Of a DNA stretch of 5,207 nucleotides, positions 1 to 3,711 are shown piece after piece. The notes below the pieces were generated by a model. That model made no database searches. It had not been told where the DNA came from and saw only the letters and a program-made list of their open reading frames with translations. Location: the NCBI GenBank assembly GCA_946479995.1, contig CAMLIU010000166.1, positions 1 through 5,207 of the forward strand. Reading direction: 5' to 3'. This DNA comes from an uncultured Gemmatimonadota bacterium (lineage in GTDB: Bacteria > Gemmatimonadota > Gemmatimonadetes > Gemmatimonadales > Gemmatimonadaceae). Made by a program: the position numbers and the translations under genes. Every line of letters starts with the position of its first letter. Position 1 is the first letter of the stretch.

Positions 1-53
1 CCATCACACATGATGGCGTCGAATCGTGAAGTTTCGTTCCACCAGCGAGAAAG

Positions 54-91
54 GGACTGTCGACGCGATGTGTCACGTCGACAGTCCTTTT
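54..91 (+). terminator. Rho-independent terminator upstream of the DUF302 gene
   Basis: A perfect 12-bp stem (54-65 pairing with 76-87) encloses a 10-nt loop (66-75) and is followed directly by TTTT (88-91). Each arm contains GTCGAC. The upstream arm is preceded by AAAG, so the element could also stop transcripts coming from the right on the minus strand, though the T-run on that side is only about three long. The stem, loop and T-run are seen directly. It most likely ends a plus-strand gene to the left of the window and insulates the DUF302 gene from it. Confidence 0.8.
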
Positions 92-144
92 CGTTCATGC
101 GGGCTTCATCCCTGCTTCCCGTTCGATACCCCCGCTTCCTGCGC

Positions 145-151
145 AAGGAGG
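145..151 (+). promoter_or_regulatory. Shine-Dalgarno site of the DUF302 gene
   Basis: AAGGAGG lies 4 nt before the ATG at 156. It is a full match to the anti-Shine-Dalgarno sequence and fixes the start of the DUF302 gene. No convincing -35/-10 pair is visible between the terminator (ending at 91) and this site. Confidence 0.8.
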
Positions 152-155
152 AACC

Positions 156-569
156 ATGACCGAGCAGAGCACGCGCTATGGCATCTCCACCACTGTCGAC
201 CTGCCGTACGAACAGGCCGTCGAGCGCACACGCGAGGCACTCCAGAAGGAAGGGTTCGGCGTGCTCACCGAGATCGACGTCAAGGCGACCCTGAAGAAGA
301 AGATCGACGTGGACTTCCGTCCGTACGTCATCCTCGGCGCGTGCAATCCGCCGCTCGCGCACAAGGCGCTGAGCGCCGAGCTGGACATCGGGCTCCTCCT
401 CCCCTGCAACGTGGTCGTCTATGCGGCCGACGAGCCGGGGAAGAGCGTGGTGGGTGCGCTGGACCCGGTGGAAGCGCTCGCGCTGACCGGCAACGACGGG
501 ATCCGGCCGCTCGCCACGGAGGTTCGTGGACGGCTGGAGCGGGTGCTCGCCGACGTGAGCGGGTCCTAG
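156..569 (+). CDS. DUF302 domain protein
   Basis: This is a complete 137-residue protein in which the DUF302 domain fills nearly the whole length, the usual size for single-domain members. Recognisable parts are the N-terminal strand-helix (YEQAVERTREALQKEGFGVL, residues 18-37), the charged stretch around DVKATLKKK (41-49), the GACNPPLAHKAL segment (61-72) and the LLPCNVVVY strand (81-89). Cys63 and Cys84 sit in the two most family-typical segments. There is no signal peptide or membrane segment, so it is probably cytoplasmic. DUF302 has no settled biochemical role. Members are often found near thiol-redox, sulfur or metal-stress genes, and that matches this neighbourhood. A strong Shine-Dalgarno site 4 nt upstream supports the start. 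It lies about 100 bp before arsR on the same strand, but the palindrome and AT-rich patch between them suggest that arsR has its own promoter. The family assignment is firm; the function is unknown. Confidence 0.92.
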   Translation: MTEQSTRYGISTTVDLPYEQAVERTREALQKEGFGVLTEIDVKATLKKKIDVDFRPYVILGACNPPLAHKALSAELDIGLLLPCNVVVYAADEPGKSVVGALDPVEALALTGNDGIRPLATEVRGRLERVLADVSGS

Positions 570-638
570 CCACGCGCGCGTCCTCCGGGCGGCCTTCGCC
601 GTGCGTCGCCGTGTTCGTGGCGCGCGCGGCCAAGGCCG

Positions 639-656
639 ACTATATTCCCATATAGT
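639..656 (+). promoter_or_regulatory. Palindromic putative operator (and -10 region) of arsR
   Basis: ACTATAT-TCCC-ATATAGT is a perfect 7-bp inverted repeat with a 4-nt spacer, in one of only two AT-rich islands of this GC-rich window. It contains two -10-like hexamers, TATATT (641-646) and TATAGT (651-656). It ends 20 bp before the arsR GTG. Imperfect 12-2-12 or shorter palindromes overlapping the promoter are typical ArsR/SmtB operators, so autoregulation by the downstream gene is the natural reading. No good -35 hexamer is visible. The palindrome is seen directly; its role is inferred. A related element lies at 3513-3530. Confidence 0.6.
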
Positions 657-676
657 ATCTCTTAGCGAGGACCACG

Positions 677-1009
677 GTGGGCAATCTCAAGCTGACGCCG
701 GAGCTGATGGGCATCATCGCCGAGCGGTTCAAGGCGCTCGGCGAACCGGCGCGCCTGCAGATCCTGGATGCCATGCGCGGCGGCGAGATGACCGTTACGG
801 AAGTGGTGGAGGCGACTGGCCTCGGCCAGGCGAACGCGTCCAAGCACCTCGGCCTGCTCCACCAGCTCGGCTTCGTGACGCGCCGCAAGGAAGGCCTGTT
901 CGTGTACTACGCACTCGCCGACCGCGACGTCTTCCGGCTGTGCGACATCATGTGCGGCAAGCTGGAAGCGGAGACGAGCGCCCGGCGCAAGGTCCTCGCC
1001 GGGCGCTGA
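677..1009 (+). CDS. ArsR/SmtB-family transcriptional repressor
   Basis: This 110-residue winged-helix regulator has the normal ArsR length. The segment FKALGEPARLQILDAMRGG (18-36) is the family N-terminal signature. VTEVVEATGLGQANASKHLG (40-59) is the helix-turn-helix with its recognition helix. VTRRKEGLFVYYALAD (67-82) is the beta-wing. The GTG start is the only one possible, because an in-frame TAG lies at 653-655; GAGG (667-670) sits 6 nt upstream. The classical ELCVCD metal box of ArsR/CadC is absent. The only cysteines are Cys89 and Cys93, a CX3C pair in the last helix (LCDIMCGKL), where SmtB/CzrA-type alpha-5 sites and thiol sensors of the BigR/SqrR type place ligands. The effector could be a metal or a reactive sulfur/thiol oxidant; it cannot be decided from sequence. 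A palindrome overlaps its promoter, and the redox operon converges on it. Family certain; effector and targets inferred. Confidence 0.94.
   Translation: MGNLKLTPELMGIIAERFKALGEPARLQILDAMRGGEMTVTEVVEATGLGQANASKHLGLLHQLGFVTRRKEGLFVYYALADRDVFRLCDIMCGKLEAETSARRKVLAGR
977..1007. terminator. GC-rich hairpin over the arsR 3' end (possible terminator)
   Basis: A perfect 11-bp inverted repeat (977-987 with 997-1007, 9-nt loop) covers the last ten or so codons of arsR and reaches the first base of its TGA. All stem pairs but the terminal A-T are G-C. No T-run follows on either strand, so it is not a canonical intrinsic terminator. Because arsR and the minus-strand operon end only 49 bp apart and converge, a hairpin here could serve as a shared 3' boundary or protect mRNA ends. 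The 1010-1058 gap otherwise holds only a weak 5-bp hairpin (1036-1049). Confidence 0.4.
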
Positions 1010-1058
1010 CGCCGCTGCGCGTAGCCCGTGTCGTTCCCGCCCCCGCGGGCAGCATGAA

Positions 1059-1268
1059 TCAGGGAATGCCGATGATGCCGAGCCCGGGCAGGCCGCCGGT
1101 GCCATAGCCGATGCCGGCCCGCGTCGGGACGTCGCCAGCGGCCGTTGGCGCATCGGCGAAGCCGGCTGGCACTGGCGTCGTCCGGTCACAGGTCGTCTCG
1201 TTCCACGACGGCGCCGCGGCCATCATGGCCACGAGAGCAAGTACCGCGAGGAAGTAGTGCCTCCGCAT
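1059..1268 (-). CDS. Small secreted Gly/Pro-rich protein, unknown function
   Basis: This 69-residue protein is the last gene of the redox operon. The start is well supported: AAGGAGG stands 7 nt before the ATG, and the ATG overlaps the dsbA-like stop as TGATG, so translation is probably coupled. The N-terminus is a clear Sec signal: basic MRRHY, then a hydrophobic run FLAVLALVAMMAAA (6-19). The mature part is polar, with a single cysteine (Cys27 in NETTCDR), then Pro/Ala/Thr-rich, and ends in a glycine-rich, hydrophobic tail (GIGYGTGGLPGLGIIGIP, 52-69). There is no lipobox, so it is secreted to the periplasm or held by an uncleaved signal. I recognise no family. Its place directly after a DsbA-like gene suggests a partner or substrate of the thiol-redox system, which is inference. 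A longer reading frame running upstream to 1586 is only an out-of-frame shadow of the dsbA-like gene. Confidence 0.72.
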   Translation of the reverse strand: MRRHYFLAVLALVAMMAAAPSWNETTCDRTTPVPAGFADAPTAAGDVPTRAGIGYGTGGLPGLGIIGIP

Positions 1269-2155
1269 CAACGCGCCTCCTTCAGTGCGGCGTCGAGCAG
1301 CTGCCGGAACTGCGGCAGCGGGAGTGCGCCTTCCACCCCCTTCCCATTCACGACGAAGCTCGGCGTGACGCGAATCCCGAGCCTGCCGGCGGCGATGTTC
1401 GCTCGCATGGTGCCCGGACTCACCTCGGGGACGGCATAGCACTTCGCGAATCGCGCCACGTCGAGGCCGGCCGCCTTCGCATAGCGATTGAACGCCGGCA
1501 CGGGATCGCGCGCCTTCTTCCACTCCGTCTGGCTGGCATAAAGCGCATCGTGCATGGCCCAGAACCGTCCCTGTTCGGCAGCGCACTCGCTGGCATGCGC
1601 CGCTTCGTCGCCGTTGGGAAACATTCCCATCACGAAGGGAACATACTTGAAGAAGACCTTGCCTGTCTGCACGTAGTCCTTCTCGATCTGCGGCTGGGTC
1701 TGGCGCGCGAAGCTGCCGCAGAAAGGGCAGCCGAAGTCGCTGAAGTTCACGACGACGACTGGCGCGCCGGGACTTCCCTTGTCGTACCCCACGCCAGTGA
1801 GATCCACCCCCTGCACCACGACCCGGCGTGGCGAGCGCTCGGAGGACGCAGCGGCTGCCGGCGTCGTGGACGCGGGTGCAGGTCCGGTCGCTTCGTTCGC
1901 GGGACCGGCAGTACGCGGAGCGCGAGCCGACGGCGACGAGTCCGCGACGGAGCGCGTCGAGCCCGCGGCCGGATCCGAGGCCGGTGCCGGCGGCAGCGTG
2001 GCCGATGTCGATGCGGCGACGCCGTCACCGGCGGCGACGGCGCCAGCGCCGCTGTCGCTCCCGGTGCTGCTGCAGGCACTCCCGAGCGCGACGAGCGCGA
2101 TCGCCAGCGCCCCACCGCGAGCGCGTGCACGACATGCGTGGAAGGACTTCATCAT
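1268..2155 (-). CDS. DsbA-like thioredoxin-fold lipoprotein on a long linker
   Basis: The protein has 295 residues. An N-terminal export signal (basic CRARAR, hydrophobic ALAIALVALGSA) ends at Cys28 in the sequence GSAC. That is a slightly non-canonical lipobox (Gly at -3), so lipid anchoring is likely but not certain. Residues 29-110 are an Ala/Ser/Pro/Thr/Gly-rich low-complexity leash. From about 111 comes a DsbA/Thioredoxin_4 domain: strand APVVVVNFSDFGCPFC with active-site CPFC (143-146), the helical insert with FWAMHDALYA (198-207), and the cis-proline loop VTPSFVVNG (263-271, Pro265). Extra cysteines Cys191 and Cys239 lie in the helical insert and may form a structural disulfide. Of two adjacent ATGs the first (2155) is preferred: GGAG (2167-2170) is 11 nt upstream, inside the end of ccdA, 5 nt after which this gene begins. 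It acts outside the cytoplasmic membrane as a thiol oxidase, isomerase or reductase. Operon partners CcdA and TlpA favour a reduced, ScsC/DsbG-like role; no DsbB gene is visible. Fold certain, direction of catalysis open. Confidence 0.88.
   Translation of the reverse strand: MMKSFHACRARARGGALAIALVALGSACSSTGSDSGAGAVAAGDGVAASTSATLPPAPASDPAAGSTRSVADSSPSARAPRTAGPANEATGPAPASTTPAAAASSERSPRRVVVQGVDLTGVGYDKGSPGAPVVVVNFSDFGCPFCGSFARQTQPQIEKDYVQTGKVFFKYVPFVMGMFPNGDEAAHASECAAEQGRFWAMHDALYASQTEWKKARDPVPAFNRYAKAAGLDVARFAKCYAVPEVSPGTMRANIAAGRLGIRVTPSFVVNGKGVEGALPLPQFRQLLDAALKEAR
1276..1282 (-). promoter_or_regulatory. Shine-Dalgarno site of the small secreted protein gene
   Basis: On the minus strand this reads AAGGAGG, 7 nt before the ATG at 1268, and lies within the last codons of the dsbA-like gene (KEAR). 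It is the strongest ribosome binding site of the operon together with that of ccdA. It is the main evidence that the 69-residue frame is really translated. Confidence 0.8.
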
Positions 2156-2160
2156 TCGAA

Positions 2161-2898
2161 TCACAGCTCCAGGTTGACAAGCTGGCCGAGGCCAGCGAGA
2201 AAGTTCGAGATCAGGGTGAAGCGCCCGGTGAACAGCAGGACGCCCACCACCACGAGCAACACGCCGGCCGCGCGCTCCAGGGGCACGAGCCAGCGCCGTA
2301 CCTGTCTCGTGCTTGCGAGGAACCAGTTGAATCCCACGGCGGCGACGAAGAACGGGATGCCCAGGCCCAGCGTGTAGGCGGTGAGCAGCATGATTCCCTC
2401 TCCCATCGTTCCCTGCATCCCCGCGTAGAGGAGGATGGATGCGAGAACGGGCCCCACGCATGGCGTCCATCCGGCGCCGAAGGCCGCGCCGGCGAGCACC
2501 GATCCGACGAGCCCCGCCGGCTTCGACGCGAGCTGCACCCGCCCATCGCGCATCAGCCACGACGGGCGGAGCACGCCCACCAGGTACAAGCCGAACGCGG
2601 CGATGATGACGCCCCCGATCTGCTGCAGGAGCGGAAGCGAGCGGCGAAGGGTCTCGCCGAGCAGCGTCGCAGTGGCACCAAGGGCGACGAAGACGAGGCC
2701 GAAGCCGAGGACGAAGAGCGCTGCATGCAGCGCAGCGCGGCGCCGCGCCGTCCACCGGTCGGCCATCGTCAGCTCGTCGAGGGTCATGCCGGTGACGAAT
2801 GTGACGTAGCTCGGCACGAGCGGCAGCACGCACGGCGACAGGAAGGAGACCAGCCCGCCGAGGAAGGCCATGCCGAGTGAGACGGACACGCCGCTCAT
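2161..2898 (-). CDS. ccdA: CcdA/DsbD-type transmembrane thiol-electron transporter
   Basis: This 245-residue membrane protein has the usual length for CcdA, the six-helix stand-alone version of the DsbD membrane core. It takes electrons from cytoplasmic thioredoxin and passes them across the inner membrane to extracytoplasmic thioredoxin-fold proteins. The two redox cysteines are present in their conserved settings: Cys23 in FLSPCVLPLVP (19-29) and Cys147 in GWTPCVGPVL (143-152). Hydrophobic segments lie near 8-36, 57-80, 91-110, 130-158, 169-194 and 205-224, consistent with six helices. The start is fixed by AGGAGG 6 nt upstream and by the ATGA overlap with the tlpA stop. There are no fused thioredoxin domains, so the neighbouring TlpA-like and DsbA-like proteins are the obvious acceptors. 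A much longer frame open upstream to 3720 is an artefact of GC-rich reading through tlpA. Very sure of family; which partners it reduces is inferred. Confidence 0.96.
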   Translation of the reverse strand: MSGVSVSLGMAFLGGLVSFLSPCVLPLVPSYVTFVTGMTLDELTMADRWTARRRAALHAALFVLGFGLVFVALGATATLLGETLRRSLPLLQQIGGVIIAAFGLYLVGVLRPSWLMRDGRVQLASKPAGLVGSVLAGAAFGAGWTPCVGPVLASILLYAGMQGTMGEGIMLLTAYTLGLGIPFFVAAVGFNWFLASTRQVRRWLVPLERAAGVLLVVVGVLLFTGRFTLISNFLAGLGQLVNLEL

Positions 2899-3461
2899 GG
2901 CTCCCCTCCTGGAGGCGAGGGTACTTCGGCGAGCAGTCGCTCCACCGCCTGTTCCAGCGTGACGGACGTGAAGATGCCCTTCACCTCGTGGCGGATGCGT
3001 CCCTCGCGGTCGATGAGAAAGGAGATGGGCAGCGTGCGGGCGCCCCCGAACTCCTGCACGACGGCGCCGGTGGCCATGGCGATGGGATACGTGATGCCGC
3101 GCTCGCGGACGAAGTCCGCCACGGCGCGCGAGCCGATGGCGTCGGTGGAGATGCCGATGATGGTGAAGCCACGGTCGCGCTTCGCCTCGTAGGCGCGCTG
3201 GAAGCCAGGCATCTCGATGCGGCAGGGCGGGCACCACGTCGCCCAGAAGTTGACGAGGACCACCTTGCCGCGCAGCGACGCGAGGGACACCTGCTGTCCG
3301 TCCAGCGTGGTGAGCTCGAACTCCGGCGCGCGTGCGCCCGATGACTGCACGCCGATGGCGGCGGCGAGCTGCGGCCACATGCGCGAGCCGATGAAGCCAA
3401 GAAGCAGCAGCCACAGGATCGCCTCGATGGCGACCCGGGGCCTGATGCGGGGGAACGTCAT
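2895..3461 (-). CDS. TlpA/ResA-like membrane-anchored thiol-disulfide oxidoreductase
   Basis: This 188-residue protein has a single N-terminal membrane anchor (about 12-26, basic residues before it: inside-in, catalytic domain outside). An AhpC/TSA-Redoxin (TlpA) domain follows: APEFELTTLDGQ (45-56), the strand VVLVNFWATWCPPC with the active-site WCPPC at 76-80, the E-M-P after it (83-85), and the cis-proline loop RTLPISFLID (142-151, Pro145). WCPPC is the motif of reducing TlpA/ResA/CcmG proteins that act in cytochrome c maturation or periplasmic disulfide reduction. The gene is first in the operon and its stop overlaps the ccdA start (ATGA), matching the known CcdA-to-ResA electron path. 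The ATG at 3461 is chosen because it puts basic residues directly before the anchor. A GTG at 3473 (four residues longer) is possible. Extension to 3656 would run through the promoter and is rejected. There is no clear Shine-Dalgarno site before either start. No cytochrome c or ccm genes are in view, so the substrate is unknown. Confidence 0.93.
   Translation of the reverse strand: MTFPRIRPRVAIEAILWLLLLGFIGSRMWPQLAAAIGVQSSGARAPEFELTTLDGQQVSLASLRGKVVLVNFWATWCPPCRIEMPGFQRAYEAKRDRGFTIIGISTDAIGSRAVADFVRERGITYPIAMATGAVVQEFGGARTLPISFLIDREGRIRHEVKGIFTSVTLEQAVERLLAEVPSPPGGEP
2905..2910 (-). promoter_or_regulatory. Shine-Dalgarno site of ccdA
   Basis: This reads AGGAGG on the minus strand, 6 nt before the ccdA ATG (2898), inside the last tlpA codons. 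It fixes the ccdA start and shows that ccdA can initiate on its own as well as by the ATGA coupling. Confidence 0.8.
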
Positions 3462-3511
3462 TCGGCGTCGCACGTTGGTGGGTGGCCGGTCGGCGCCTTC
3501 TTTTGCTGCAT
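3458..3511 (-). CDS. Possible 17-codon leader peptide before tlpA
   Basis: An ATG at 3511 opens a 17-residue frame (MQQKKAPTGHPPTCDAE) whose TGA overlaps the tlpA ATG as ATGA. It starts only about 5 nt after the transcription start expected from the TATAAT at 3523-3528, so it would be read nearly leaderless. tlpA itself has no Shine-Dalgarno site, so coupling from this frame would explain how tlpA is translated. Lysines follow the start and one cysteine lies near the end. There is no homology evidence, and an open frame this short can occur by chance. Confidence 0.22.
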   Translation of the reverse strand: MQQKKAPTGHPPTCDAE

Positions 3512-3512
3512 A

Positions 3513-3530
3513 ACTGAGTAGTATTATAGT
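3513..3530 (-). promoter_or_regulatory. Putative ArsR-type operator over the redox operon promoter
   Basis: Read on the minus strand this is ACTATAATACTACTCAGT. It matches the 18-bp arsR palindrome (639-656) at 12 of 18 positions, with identical ends ACTATA and AGT. With the two preceding bases (CG) the shared start becomes CGACTATA. It is only an imperfect palindrome itself (outer ACT/AGT plus a few inner pairs). It covers the predicted -10 hexamer, where a bound repressor would block RNA polymerase. It is the second of only two AT-rich islands in the window. Part of the similarity could simply reflect two -10 boxes, so the operator role is a hypothesis. Confidence 0.42.
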
Positions 3531-3552
3531 CGCCTTTGCGTGGAATATGCAA
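3523..3552 (-). promoter_or_regulatory. Promoter of the tlpA-ccdA-dsbA-like operon
   Basis: On the minus strand a consensus -10 TATAAT (3523-3528) stands 18 nt after TTGCAT (3547-3552), a 3-of-6 match to the -35 consensus. Transcription would start near 3516, giving a 5' leader of about 55 nt before the tlpA ATG. A perfect TATAAT in such GC-rich DNA at the head of the operon is unlikely to be chance. The weak -35 leaves room for an activator or a moderate basal level. Confidence 0.55.
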
Positions 3553-3643
3553 CCGGTGGCGGCGCGAGCGCTGCCCACATACGTCGGGAACAAAGTGAGC
3601 TGCATTCGTCGCTCGGCCGCCCTGTCGCGGCCCGGCACTGCAG

Positions 3644-3676
3644 TCGACATCCTCACACCGGCAGGGCATGTGTAAT
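3644..3676 (+). promoter_or_regulatory. Weak promoter candidate for the PQQ-dehydrogenase-like gene
   Basis: TCGACA (3644-3649) and TGTAAT (3671-3676) each match the sigma-70 consensus at 5 of 6 positions and lie before the gene at 3712. The 21-nt spacing is too long for a normal promoter, so at most one hexamer is likely to be used. The rest of the 3531-3700 divergent spacer shows no other feature I can support. Confidence 0.18.
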
Positions 3677-3700
3677 GCAGCCCCCCTGCTTATCGCCACC

Positions 3701-3704
3701 GGAG
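3701..3704 (+). promoter_or_regulatory. Shine-Dalgarno site deciding the PQQ-dehydrogenase-like start
   Basis: GGAG lies 7 nt before the ATG at 3712 but only 1 nt before the in-frame ATG at 3706. The spacing therefore favours 3712 as the start. Confidence 0.55.
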
Positions 3705-3711
3705 TATGACC

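Noticed and set aside
54..87. Inverted repeat considered as transposon end or attachment site
   Set aside because: Stem-loop plus T-run is fully explained as an intrinsic terminator. No transposase, target duplication or second copy is present.
26..655. 209-codon plus-strand frame overlapping the DUF302 gene
   Set aside because: Runs through the terminator hairpin and the DUF302 gene in another frame, Arg-rich and without a ribosome binding site.
1268..2833. Long minus-strand frame of 521 codons covering the DsbA-like gene
   Set aside because: The upstream half is an out-of-frame shadow of ccdA (Arg/Ala-rich, no domain). The real start at 2155 has an export signal and a ribosome binding site, right after the ccdA stop.
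1145..2880. Two long plus-strand frames (1145-2377 and 1828-2880) opposite the redox operon
   Set aside because: Arg/His/Ala-rich low-complexity translations with no domains, antisense to clear CcdA and DsbA-like genes; typical GC-rich shadows.
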